Shown here one piece after another: positions 1-11,231 of a stretch of DNA of 64,000 nt. The position numbers and the translations under genes are program-made. The stretch is from positions 14,616,953-14,680,952 of the forward strand of contig CM063256.1 in assembly GCA_032158295.1 (NCBI GenBank), in the 5' to 3' direction. This DNA is from Pycnopodia helianthoides (Eukaryota; Echinodermata; Asteroidea; Forcipulatida; Asteriidae). Each line of letters opens with the position of its first letter. The first letter of the stretch is position 1. Below the pieces are notes generated by a model that searched no databases, was not told the DNA's origin, and saw nothing but the letters and a program-made list of their open reading frames with translations.

Positions 1-241
1 TAAAATATTTCTGCCTAAAATGCTATCGTTTCTGAAAAACGAGTAAAACAGTAGTAATTATCGCGCGCGATAATTTGAAAAAACAGAAAACACATAAGAT
101 CTCTTTTCACTATTTTCTCGTGACCTCGATGACCAATTGAGCTCAAACTTTCACAGGTTTGTTTGTTCATGCATATGTTTAATCACACAAAATGTGGACA
201 CTGATTTTGAGCTGTTACCAAAAGTGTACAATATCTTTAAC
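1..241 (+). mobile_element. family-2 MITE, cut by the window edge
   Basis: Matches the interior and right end of 36473-36803, including TAATTATCGCGCGCGATAAT and the end AAAGTGTACAATA. Confidence 0.8.
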
Positions 242-292
242 TGTAGCTCTATCACTGGTACTGATTTTTTTTAAATGATCGATGTACCATGG

Positions 293-647
293 GGTGTCGT
301 GGCCGAGCGGATAAGAGCACCGAACTCAAGCTCTGGTGTTTCTGTTCAGCAGAGTGTGGGTTCGAATCCCTGTCGTGACACCTGTGTCCCTCAGCAAGAC
401 ACTTTACTATAATTGCTTCTCTCCACCCAGGTGTAAATGGGTACCTGTGAGGGCAGAGATGGTTCTTGTGATTGATTTAGCTTAGTGCGCTACATATTTG
501 GCAGCACAGGCTGTATACTCCCCAGGGAGCTGAGATGGTTTAAGGAATGAAATGGCCCAGTGATCAGGGTAATAATGCTGGAAGCGCTTTGAGACATGGT
601 GTATAAAGCGCTATATAAAAACCGATTATTATTATTATTATTATTAC
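293..647 (+). mobile_element. SINE family A, tRNA-Leu-like head
   Basis: Begins with a class II tRNA-like head (GTCGTGGCCGAGCGG A box, anticodon-loop CTCAAGC, GGTTCGAATCC B box), then a body, the 3' motif AAGCGCTATATAAAA and an ATT tail. It is not a working tRNA gene because the unit runs on as a repeat family. Confidence 0.8.
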
Positions 648-1065
648 CTTGATTAATTCCGTTGTACCTCTGTTTCAAACCAATTTTTAAGGGAAAGTAT
701 ATTTGTTTTATAATATCTTGTTAAAGCTATGTTTTAAATCTGTTGAAAAGACGGACACAATTGTATTACGAAACAGGCCTTGAACTTCGCTCTTGAAGGG
801 TCACGGAAGTTTTTCTCTGGTGAGGGGCACTTCTATGAGGAAATTGTAAATTAGTATTGGAACTTTGCAAAGGGCACCACAGCAAAAGCACAGGCAATAG
901 CTGTGGGTGCTGTTGGTTAATTTGAGGCCTAACGAAATTTCCTCACAGAGTTTGGTAGGACATTGGAGCAAATCTAAGTAAAATATGCATGTTTCATGTT
1001 AGAATTACACCACACTTGACCAATCTGAGACGTTTTACATGGACTGTGATTCCCCTTCCCCGTAG

Positions 1066-4000
1066 TTCTCCCGCAAGTCTGGAGCGACAGACATTTGTCT
1101 TCTCGGCAACTCTGACTCTGGTACATCTGGGTCCAGACAGGAAAATCGCATCCGACCAGGCTAAGAAAAAGAGCACTCCCAAACAAGAGAAAAAAGACAG
1201 GAAAGCAAAACTGAGTGAGTGAATAATTCCTACACAGTTTGTGGGAGCTGTGTAATTGTCCATTGTTTATGTTCTGAGAGTGTAAATGCTTTATGAATGA
1301 AGTTACTTTGTGCGTCTGCTGCCACCTAGTGTCTACAAAAGACTTGTCCTTACGAGATTATTGTACACTTGAAATAAGCATTTTTATAAAGCAGCACAAA
1401 ACTTGCACAGTTCACAGGTTATTTAAATGAGCTCTTCCATCAACGACATTTTACTATCTCTTTCAAAAACATTGCGAGTCATGGCCGAGCGGTTAAGAGC
1501 ACCAGACTCGTGCTCTGGTGTTTCTGATCAGCAGAGAGTGGGTTCGAATCCAGGTCCTGGCACTTGTGTCCTTGAGCAAGATACTTTACCATAACTACTT
1601 TGTCCTTCGGTTGGAACATTAAGCCATGGGTCCCATGTACTAGGATTGGTAGTACACATAAAAGAACCCAGAACTGTCGTCGTGGAAGAGTAGGGATTAA
1701 CCTTGGTGATTCTGGTTCACATAGCAAGCTTCCTCAGGCTTGCGAGCTACAGTGATTAAATTCACTTATGAGGCATCCTTGGTTTCATTACCAGAAATAT
1801 AATATCAATAATAATCTTTCTCTTTTCTATCGTAGACGCTCTCATCAAAAGGGTTGGAATTAGAGAAGATCCAGCCATTGTTGACCTCACCCAGAAGGAA
1901 GGGACGGTAGCCAGTCTAATGGAGGCCAAAATCATAAGCGATGTTACTGATAAGGTGTGTTCCCGGGAGGGTCAACAAACTTTTGTTTAGCAGAGTTGAG
2001 ATACCAGACATATTATTATTATTAACAAGGCAATAACAGTGTGAGGACCCGGTCTTCACTGTGTGACAAGGTTGGGCTATATTTTTAGGAGCCTTTATTT
2101 GCATGGCTTACGACTTGAGAAAAAACTAAGGGTGACAGAGAGGGCTATGGAAAGAATAATGATAGAAGTAACACAGAAGGACAGGGTGACAAATGAGGAC
2201 CTAAGAAAGAAATCAAGAGTGCAGGATATTATTAAGACCATTAAATCGAAGAAGTGGAGATGGGCAGGTCACCAAGCAAGGACGTATGACAACAGGTGGG
2301 CATGCAAAACAACCAACTTGACTCCAAGAAACCAAACAAGAAAAAGAGGGAGACAAAACAGAAGATGGAGAGATGAACTAAGTACATATAGGGGCATTGC
2401 TCTGCAACAGACAGCTCAGGATAGAGTGAAATGAAGAATTGGTGAAGAGGCTTTCCTCCTGCAGTGGAGTGAACTAGGCCAGAAAGAAGAAAGAAAGATT
2501 TGCTAGCTCAAAGAGCCGGTCTTTATGTTACATGTTATAACACCCCTTCCTTTGATTCTATCTGTTGATTGGCCGAGAGCGTGTCACATGGTGTTAAGTG
2601 TTTTTACTCTTGTACATGTTCACCGACCAAACGAACTATTCAACGAACTATTCAATGATAGCCTAGCAACCGATGTACTAGTGCATGGATACCCTGGTAC
2701 CCTGACTACATTGACTTCAAACATTGATTAAAACGAGCTGCTTGACAACCTCGAACTCGGGTGTAATGAACAAAATGTGTGCATTTGAAATACGGTTTAG
2801 AAAATAAACATGACAGCAGTAGTCTGGTACCCTCTTATTTTGTCAAAACTCAGTATTTCAACGTAAGATTTTACAGTTCTTGTTTGACGATTGATTGCCA
2901 CTTTCATAAGTGTGAATTAATTTTATTAAAGTATACAGATAGAATCAAAGGAAGAGGTGTTATAAAACAAATATTGACTGCTTTGTCTCGTGGCATAGTA
3001 AAACTAGTCACTCGACACCCCCATGTGACTAGGCTTTGACCAATCAGAGTGCATAAACTCTCCGAGGTGTTTAATAATATACAATGCAGACTGCTTTGAA
3101 CTGTTCACAAAAATACCTACTGAGCACAGTTCACCAGGTAAAAAGGATTCTTGTCACATCTCTCCCATTTGTTTTTCTTTCTGAAATTTCTAGGACATCT
3201 ACCTGTTCTACTTCCTACTTCAATTTCCCGGTCGGACGTTGGTTTTTACAAACAGCATTGATTGCATCAGGAGACTTTGTTCCATCTTGACGTTACTGTC
3301 TTGCAATCCTCTGCCACTTCACTCCTCGATGCACCAAAAACAACGCCTGAAAAACCTGGATAGGTAAGAGTTCAGCGTCTATTTACAATCAAACTGTTTT
3401 CAGGCTTGTAATTTGTTGGGATTTTTCCTGATTTCAGGATTTTTTCACTGTTCTCCCTGCACTTTAAGATTTTTGTAGGAAGAGGCAAACTTGCCGTCAC
3501 AAAGATGAGAAGACTTGGCCCTTGTTATAACCAGAACTTCCGATGTCTGTAAGAAATTATGTAGATAGTCTGTAAACCTCTAAGTTGTAACAGTCTGTAC
3601 ATTAAGGGAGCTTCATTTCCACACCAAGAGGAAATTGTTTTCCAATTTTCAGGATTTTGCACTTTCATATAGTCTCATCAATGTGTTTTTTTTAATTTGT
3701 CATTTCTGTTAATTACCATTCCTATTGGTATGTAGAGCATGGATGCTGTTAGAGTCAACCCTCGTTATAGAGAGGTTTCGTTTATAAAGACTCCATTCTG
3801 AGGTCCCGATTCTCATTTCTGCTTTGTGTTTCTTTGTTTTGCTGTCCTCTTATAATAATAATAATAATAATATTCGGTTTTTATATAGCGCTTTATACAC
3901 CATGTCTCAAAGCGCTTCAAACAACGTTCCTGTTAAAAAAGATGTAACTTGGCCAGTCCCTGCGACCTTGTTATAATGAGAGTCAACTGAGCAAACGTAT

Positions 4001-7000
4001 TATTGAAGAGGCACACAATCCTTGATATGAAAGTAAAAACTATGTTTGATCTTCTTTGAAGGTTTGCGTCCAATCCTAAGGCTCTGTTGATAGCCACCGA
4101 TGTAGCTGCAAGGGGATTGGACATACCGGACGTACAGCATGTTATACACTATCAGATGCCTCGGACGTCAGAGGTATTAAAACACAGTCCTCAACCCTCC
4201 TCACCCACCTTCCCCTTCCCAGCACCAAAGAAATCAAGTCATAACAGACTATCTTTAATTTAAAAAAGAAAAGAATGGGAGATGACAGTATTTCACATTT
4301 AAAGAGACTCCCCTGGCTTGGTTCGGTTTGGCGCCCTCTTGTGATAAACATTACACACAAATGTTACTCTTTCATTATTTTCAAAATTTTCATTTTAAAA
4401 CTGAAAAGATTTGAATGTCTTTTGTAAATTATTTCAGATAAACTTAATTTTAAGAGTTTTAGATCTCTAGACTATTCATAGTTAAGGTATTTGATATTAT
4501 TTATCCTAGAAAATGTAATGTGTAAACATGTTTAAAATACGTAAATAAATAAAAGATGTCTGCTTATTTCATCAAAACAGAATGCATTTGGGGTTCAGAT
4601 CTTTCTTAAACACATCTTCACTTTTTGCTCAACACTTTTGAATTATTTGTAAACCATAATATCATGAGTCAAATGAACTGTTCCATTTGCTGATATTGAG
4701 TTTAAAAAAGATGGCTGCCCCCCACTGATACTCAAAACCAAGTTGAACCTGTATTTTAAAAGCATCTTATTGGTTGTTCTATTTTATCGACTTAAAAAAA
4801 AGTTCTTCTTTTCTTTTGACAGACGTATATTCACCGTAGCGGACGTACGGCCAGACAATCTAAAGAGGGTATTAGTGTGATGTTGGTAGCTCCCACAGAG
4901 GCCAACTTCTATAGGAGAGTCTGCAAGACGTTAAATAGGGGTTAGTTTGTTGTTATCTCAGCCTGCTTTCTTGAACTCTGACCTTCACTGTACTCCTTAA
5001 TAATAGTAGCCCTTAACACGTTGACTGCCGGTCATTAAATTCGTAGGGCGTTCCCATTTGCCAAGTGCGGTGCGCATGCGCGCATAAGTTTGATGCGCAT
5101 GCACGCTTACCAAATAGGTACTATACAAAAAAATCTAAATTTAACATGCACATTCTAAGGTCGATGTCCTCACCACTGCCAGGAAGCGTATGTGTTGCGT
5201 GCTCAGTGATGCCAGTGTATTTAAATAACAATACAAGGCCCTTTCATTCTCTACGAGTATACTCGTAGTGGCAGAATCCGTCTAACCTGTTACTACGAAT
5301 ATACTCGTAGGTGGCAGTCAACGTGTTAATCAGGAGTGTTTAAATAAGGCAATAAAAGAGTAAGCAACATTGTTTTAACCGGCCGATTAAAACTGGCAGG
5401 GTCGTGGCTGTGTGATGAAGGACTGAAGGTGAGGTCCTTTACCCCACGGCCACGACCCTGCAAGTTTTTTAACGGTCGCTCAAGACTGAGTCGTCACTCT
5501 TTTATTGTCATTCATAAATACCTTTCCGGATGTTAAAAACATCAAAAAACTGCTAAAAGTTTATGAAAAATCTGACAGTTTAGTCACTACCTTCTCAGAG
5601 ATACCTGTTTACTTCTTTGTGATGAGAAGTAATTCAAGTGAAATGTCTTACCCATCGACAAAAGGACCAGGACCAGGGCCAAATTTTACAGAGCTGTTTG
5701 AGCAGTAAATATTGCTTAGCAGTTGCCTGCTAAGCAGAAATGAGCAGGATACCAGTCACAAGTTGTACACATGACATGGTAGTTTTGCTGTTAACCTTAT
5801 CCCGGTAAGCATGATTTTGTTGTGCTTATCTACTTCTTTTTTGCTTAAGCAGCTCTATAAAATTGGGCCCTGGATTCAAACCAGAGTAAAGTGTACTACA
5901 TCACTCGGCCCTGCATCTGTATAGCGATTCAACAAGAAATCACAAAATCCTTGAAAAGCTCCATTTTGACCTCTCTTTTTTCCCCTTTCCCAGATGACAT
6001 TCCGAATTTTCCTGTGGATCATTCCTACTATAACGCTGTCAAAGAGAGAGTGGACTTTGCACGACTTATTGATCAAACCAGTCACAGCGTAGCTAAGAAA
6101 AAGCACACCAATGATTGGTTTATCAAAGCGGCCAAGGAGCTGGATGTCGACTTGGACGAGGATTTAGTGTATCCTTTTAGTCTACCCTCTTAGGCAAATG
6201 GACTAATCCAATGACCTCGACTTTAGTTGGGAAAACTCTTTTCTCTCTGCATTAAAAAATCAACTAATAAACCACAAGGGAAACTGACTGGGTAAATTTT
6301 GATTAACTTTGGGTTGAACTAAGAAAAATTTACTGGAGCGGGATTTGAACCTGCGACCTCGTGATTAACGTGCCAGTGCTCTACCAACTGAGCTATCTAG
6401 CCCTTATGTTGGCTGTCTACCTATTTTGTCAATATCTTTGTCGGGGTGCCAGTCAGAAGCCATTCAACCTGTAACTGCAGTATAGTTGCATCCCCTTAAG
6501 GTGATCCCTCTGCTACAACTTCCCAGGTTGTATCGTAAACTTGGGTGTGACCCATGGCTATACGGCAGTTACTGGTTGCATGGCTTCTGACTGGCACCCC
6601 TGAACAAAGGTATTGACAAAATAGGAAAACCACCAACCTACCGGGCTTGGTGGCTCAATTGGTAGAGTGCCGGCACGTTAATCCGGAGGTCGCAGATTCA
6701 AGTCCCACTGCAGTAAATTTGTCTTTGTTCGGCCCAAAATTAAATTCAGAAATGTTTAATGTCAGTTAATTTTAGCTTTGCACTCATTTTGTTTGAAAGT
6801 ATCATTTTTACATGGACAGGACGTTTATGGTAAAAACATGAAAATTCCACATGTATGAATACATGTTGAAAATGTTTGTGGTCGAGAGGATATGGCTGAG
6901 GTATGTTGACAACAAGACAATCACAGATTAACATTATGACCCTTGACCCCGATATCAGATTACATGACTTGGGAGATTCACACGAACAGATGCAACGAGA

Positions 7001-8878
7001 GAAAAAACTACATCTTATGAAAGGTTAGTCTTATGCTACTCTCCCCTAGCAAGCATCATCATTGCATACAAGGGAATCTATGATCAGTGCAACCTCGTCC
7101 CCATAGTTAACTTTATTGCCAACCATGGTTACAATAGTAAACCCTGGAAGGGAAACTCCTTACTCAGACCCTGATTGGACAAAACCAAATGTTAACCTTT
7201 GTCAAAACAGCCGGCCGGCAACCAATGTTCAAACAGGCTATTAAATCTGGTACCGGACCACGAGACCATGATGAAGATGTGAATTTCGAAAAAGCAGCCA
7301 GACTATTCTAATTTGCATACGTATCCAAAATTTGTGGGTATATGCAAATGATCCAATACCAGGGTGAGAGAGCGGTCAACCAGGTACTGCTCAACACACC
7401 CTGGGGACGAGGTTGTGATCAGTGTGACTAAGAACATAGATGTATTCCAAACAATGTCTTCAATCAGGTTTAACAGACTACTACAGACGACAGGTTCTTG
7501 TTATTTCGCAATTCATAGTTTTTTTCTAAAATGAACTCACCAACTTCAGACTTGGTTTGATCGAGTCGGATTTCGCAGACTAAATCAGGTTTCACAACAC
7601 AAATCAAGTTGCATTTTGTTCTTTCTTCTTCCTCCACACAACAATTTTGTTTTCTTCTACATAAAATGACCCAAAATTTAGCTTTGTGTATTTTTAAAGT
7701 TGTCTTCCCTTCATGCTGAATGTATACAATGTCTACACCTTGTAAAACTAGCATTACGCTCATTCCATGCATACTTTTGAATGCTTCATTCCTTTGCTCC
7801 ATGGTGGTAATTTAAACGTCTTCATAGGAATGTTAGACTCGGGGTCTATCTTTACAAAAACAGTCAAATTATAGTTTCAGACACTTCCATTGCTCACAAG
7901 AATGGTTAAACTGTCTGGGGTATTTATAAATACAAGTAAATCTGAGGTCATAGTTAAATATTTAGAATATGGTTTGTTTTTCTCTTTTAATGTCGGAATA
8001 TCAGGCGATTTGAAACGTCTTCTCAAGACAAGTATCATCCCACGAGGTTCCTCATGGCGCTACCCTACAGCTCCAGGCAAACTCATCAGTTCACTCACTC
8101 AAGGTAAACTTTCCTCAAGTCTGAAAATCAAAACAGGCCTGTGATTTCTCAGGATTGTTTCCCAATGTCAGGATTTTAACAAAACTCCTTGAGCTTTAAA
8201 GATTCTCTTGAAAGAAGTAAAGGAATCACCAAGGGAGAAAAACAAAACTTTTTAGTTTTGTCTTTCTGGTGATGCACAGAGTCTGTAAACCTCCTGAGTT
8301 GTAACATCTGGTTAAGGTTGTGGGTCTAGATTAAGGGGGAACCCAGGCCAACTGGTCATTTTTTGAGGATTACCAAACACACAAAATATTATCCCTGCAA
8401 CAAGTCCTTGGATGCTCTGTCCAGGAACTGTACCCAAATCCATCAAGGTTTTCCAGTGTGAGTGATGTAAGAGTACAGTACAAACATCCATCCATTTCAA
8501 TAGACCTTATGCGCATGATGTCATTTGAGTAGGGCGCTCTCGACTAGAGGTCGAAAGGAAGATGTTCATTGGCCATTCCTGTGCGCTGTGCGTACAAATC
8601 TGTTTGTTTCCATTATTTCATTATCGGTTTACATCTAAGATGGCGGCTTGATGACCTCAATGCATAAGGCCCGTCAGAGGTATCAACTCTGAACTCTGAA
8701 CTCGCGTACTGATTTTTTGTTTTTTCCCCCACCAGGTTCATCCAATGCTTTAGCAATGGTCAAAAATAAACCAGGCAACAAGTTTAAACTGGAAAGCAAA
8801 GGAGCTGCCTATCAACCCAAGAAGGCCAAGAGATGTAGAAACAAGTTCAAGAAGGCCGAGGCTGAGAAGGCCCCTTAG
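1066..8878 (+). CDS. DDX24: ATP-dependent RNA helicase DDX24, C-terminal part (5' exons outside window)
   Basis: DEAD-box helicase of the DDX24 type, a nucleolar protein in large-subunit ribosome assembly (family knowledge). Nine exons are placed by eye: 1066-1214, 1836-1954, 3194-3363, 4062-4173, 4823-4940, 5994-6166, 6927-7023, 8005-8103 and 8736-8878 (TAG 8876-8878). All junctions are GT-AG and the phases join without a break. Visible motifs in order: motif III ([13 protein letters not shown]), motif IV ([10 protein letters not shown]), the block [11 protein letters not shown], motif V ([15 protein letters not shown]) and motif VI (HRSGRTAR). The tail is Lys-rich, fitting a nucleolar protein. 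The Q motif, Walker A and DEAD box must lie left of base 1. Introns hold a LINE fragment, SINEs and MITEs. The first listed exon has a preceding AG at 1064-1065, so it is internal. The DDX24 assignment is firm; exon 6's 3' end is the least certain. Confidence 0.9.
1477..1740 (+). mobile_element. SINE family A, 5' part
   Basis: Same tRNA-like head and body as the copy at 293, with anticodon loop CTCGTGC. It ends without the ATT tail and lies about 100 bases before a DDX24 exon. Confidence 0.75.
2107..2510 (+). mobile_element. 3' fragment of an RTE-like LINE reverse transcriptase (dead)
   Basis: Reads [44 protein letters not shown], stop, then [13 protein letters not shown]. This is the conserved tail after the reverse transcriptase in endonuclease-type LINEs. 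The catalytic domains are absent and a Trp codon has become TGA near 2432. Sits in DDX24 intron 2. Confidence 0.7.
2535..2967. mobile_element. inverted-repeat element in DDX24 intron 2
   Basis: TTCCTTTGATTCTATCTGT near 2549 and ACAGATAGAATCAAAGGAA near 2937 are inverted, ending in TTATAACACC / GGTGTTATAA. Confidence 0.7.
3852..3930 (-). mobile_element. SINE family A, 3' end only
   Basis: ATT-repeat tail followed by the AAGCGCTATATAAAAACC motif on the minus strand; 5'-truncated copy. Confidence 0.65.
5013..5329. mobile_element. family-6 MITE with TTAA ends
   Basis: TTAACACGTTGACTGCC and GGCAGTCAACGTGTTAA are inverted ends. Interior has CTACGAGTATACTCGTAG palindromes. The TTAA at each edge would suit a piggyBac-type target. 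Confidence 0.8.
5348..5509. mobile_element. small foldback MITE
   Basis: GGCAGGGTCGTGGC and GCCACGACCCTGC face each other; outer GCAATAAAAGAGT / ACTCTTTTATTGTC also pair. About 160 bases in a DDX24 intron. Confidence 0.7.
5668..5873. mobile_element. family-5 MITE
   Basis: Ends match GGGCCCAATTTCATAGAGCT and its complement; interior TGAGCAGGATACCAGT. Further copies at 22432-22623, 22795-23036 and 57241-57433. Confidence 0.75.
6271..6745. mobile_element. palindromic element with two head-to-head tRNA-Asn-like ends
   Basis: The left end carries a tRNA-like unit on the minus strand (6335-6404, A box TAGCTCAGTTGGTAGAGC, anticodon region GTTAA, B box GGTTCAAATCC). The right end carries another on the plus strand (6646-6715). 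The inner arms (GGGGTGCCAGTCAGAAGCCA and its complement) also pair. Acceptor stems do not pair, so these are not tRNA genes. A related element lies at 33200-33480. Confidence 0.7.
8503..8672. mobile_element. MITE with inverted CTTATGCGCATGATGTCAT ends
   Basis: Left ATAGACCTTATGCGCATGAT and right TCAATGCATAAGGCCCGTC are inverted. In the last DDX24 intron. Confidence 0.65.
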
Positions 8879-9164
8879 GCTAGTTACTATTTGATTGGAG
8901 TCATCATCTTCAGTCTTTGGTGGGATTTAGCGGTCAAGGGAAGGAGGCTAACCATGATGAATTGTAAAAAGTGAAAACATGTATTTTCTGGTAATTAATA
9001 GCACAATATTTTCAGCTCTTGAACTTCCAAATTTACCTCAATGTTCAAATTTAAACCATGGTTGGTTTTCTTCAATCTTCATTTTGTTAAATGTAATCAC
9101 AGAAAAAAACATCCATTTGGTTCTGTCACAAAATGACAGCCACAGTGAAAGTCATTTAACCATA

Positions 9165-9400
9165 CTACTCTCAGTGACTCTTGGCAACATTTTCCAGTGA
9201 GTTGACCAACCATTTGAAACCATTCGACTGCCAAGGTTGTGTACGGTGGCACAACTGTGCACAGAACTAACTGTGTACTGTGTACATGCATTCCCTCATG
9301 GTATCATATTGCAGACTGGCATAGTTTATCTATCATTCAAAACCACAGTGAATGATATTGAATGGTCAGACAGCAAGCGGGTTAAAATGCTTCAAGTGCA
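9165..9400 (+). mobile_element. family-8 repeat
   Basis: Contains GTGACTCTTGGCAACATTTT and GTGTACGGTGGCACAACTGT. Copies at 19050-19258 (plus) and 43503-43735 (minus). Lies in the DDX24 3' UTR. Confidence 0.65.
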
Positions 9401-9650
9401 TTGGGCATTGCTAAATAGACAAGGACAAACTTTTGCTTAACCCTGCTTCAAGACTTTAAACACAAATGGTTCTTATTGGGATGAACACTTAAAAAAGTTC
9501 ACAGCATTTAAAAAGCTGGATTTGAAAGATGTAACATGTTACATTACAATAATTTTGTACGCCATCTTTATTGATGAACTAGAACATTATAACACTCCGT
9601 CCATCTTGTCAGGTTACCTGTTCTGTAAACACATTAATCTTAACAGTGAT

Positions 9651-9656
9651 AATAAA
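9651..9656 (+). terminator. candidate poly(A) signal for DDX24
   Basis: AATAAA about 770 bases after the DDX24 stop codon, on the same strand and before the convergent protease gene. It is the best canonical hexamer seen there; use of the site is inferred. Confidence 0.45.
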
Positions 9657-10967
9657 AGTTCTCATTGCTGAAACAGAACAAGGCACCAGACTATATTGTC
9701 TTTATCAAAATTTGGCGGTTACGGCTATAACTGTTGCCAAGGGTGTTGCTAGGGGTTACCTATCCTTCAACACATGAAGGCGCGACGATCCAGCCTCAGC
9801 TGTAGCAGTAGCCACATTGAGTTGAATAAAAAGCAAAGACAAGATGGCTGCACCATGATAAAGAATTGAAAATTTGCTTATTTTATAACCTTGCTTGATT
9901 CATTACTTCTTCTTTAGGTCCACACTTTACTTTCATAAAAATCGAAGGTACTCTGGATCCAATCAAAGATAATTTACAAACTAATTAGCCAAATAAAAAT
10001 AAAGAAAATATTTTTCATTCAACAGACTCACTCAGTCATGTGTTGTGTGTTGCATCATGGAAAATGAAACAGTACATACACAATTCAGATACTGCTTGCC
10101 TTCAAGTAAATTACAAAAACATTATTAAAACATTTTAAAATAAATCATAATTTGAGTTTAGTTTTTTTAGCTCACATAGATTTTACATCGTCGTTATCAT
10201 TTTCAATGAAAGTAACTGGACATGGTCACACATGATTTACAAAAACATTAAGCAAGATTTTGTTATCGAATTTCAGAATTAAAAAAATAGAAATAGGAAT
10301 TGTGCATAGATTAATAATGGTTGTGGTACGACATCAAGTAGACCTAACTCGCCCATTTCGCCCATGTGTTGCTCATTAATTTTATGAACACCTGCGTGTT
10401 GAGTACTTGTTTGTATCCTGGAAAGGAAAGGCTAAAATAAAGAATCATTGAACTCACCATGAAATGACTACTCTAGTTTTTATAAGTTCCCTATCTTTAT
10501 CCTTGATGTGTTTGCCCACAACTTTCTAATCTCTAAGCCCATATTGTCTGATTACCCACAAAGCTCAATTTCATACAAACACAAAAGTTAAATTAAGCAG
10601 TAAAGTTTAACCCTTTAATTACCGAATTGTTCGGACATAAACAACCACTGGTGACCACATTGTTTGACCACTCGCATTCCTACACAACAGAAAGTTTTTT
10701 TCAAAGGCCATTTTTACAAACTCTATTATCTCCTTGAAGATATTGTTTTACAGCCAAAAAAAAAGTTCCTACTTCTTGAATTCCCTTTCATATAATCCAA
10801 AAATCATTGAGATCAGCCAATATATGTCAAAGTTCTTTTTCTTTCTTTCTTCAGTGTGATCTGTAATCTCAAACACTTTTTTGTACACAATCACATGGCG
10901 CCCCGTAGCTGTTTAGTGTCGGATATTTCAACACCAATTGAAAGACAATGCATAATAGCAACCTTAT
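9657..10967. other. interval between convergent DDX24 and protease genes
   Basis: No coding exon seen. Holds a diverged family-4 palindrome near 9712-9810 and AT-rich unique DNA, plus the end of the protease 3' UTR. Confidence 0.6.
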
Positions 10968-10973
10968 TTTATT
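10968..10973 (-). terminator. candidate poly(A) signal for the CfaD-like protease
   Basis: The minus strand reads AATAAA about 260 bases past the protease stop codon. It is the nearest canonical signal noticed; use is inferred. Confidence 0.4.
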
Positions 10974-11231
10974 TTACCATCGTTTGAAAGATCCGATCTT
11001 TCTCTTTCCAATGATGGTAAGCTTAGGTATGGAGGGTGAACATGGACAAAACTACAGCTTCATTACAAATGGCCTTTAAGGCTTGAATGGTTTTTTGGGG
11101 GTGTAAGCTTGGTCGACGAAAGTCGCCAATGGTAAGGAAAGGGTTAACATGAATTGCTGATTAGACGTTGTGAACTGGTTGGTGGGCATTAGTTTGGCGT
11201 TTGGACTGGGCATTTAGAAAAAAACAACTCG

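Noticed and set aside
293..382. tRNA-Leu-like sequence as a real tRNA gene
   Set aside because: The same head begins several SINE copies with a common body and ATT tail.
6335..6404. tRNA-Asn-like sequence as a real tRNA gene
   Set aside because: The acceptor stem does not pair and the unit is part of a repeated element.
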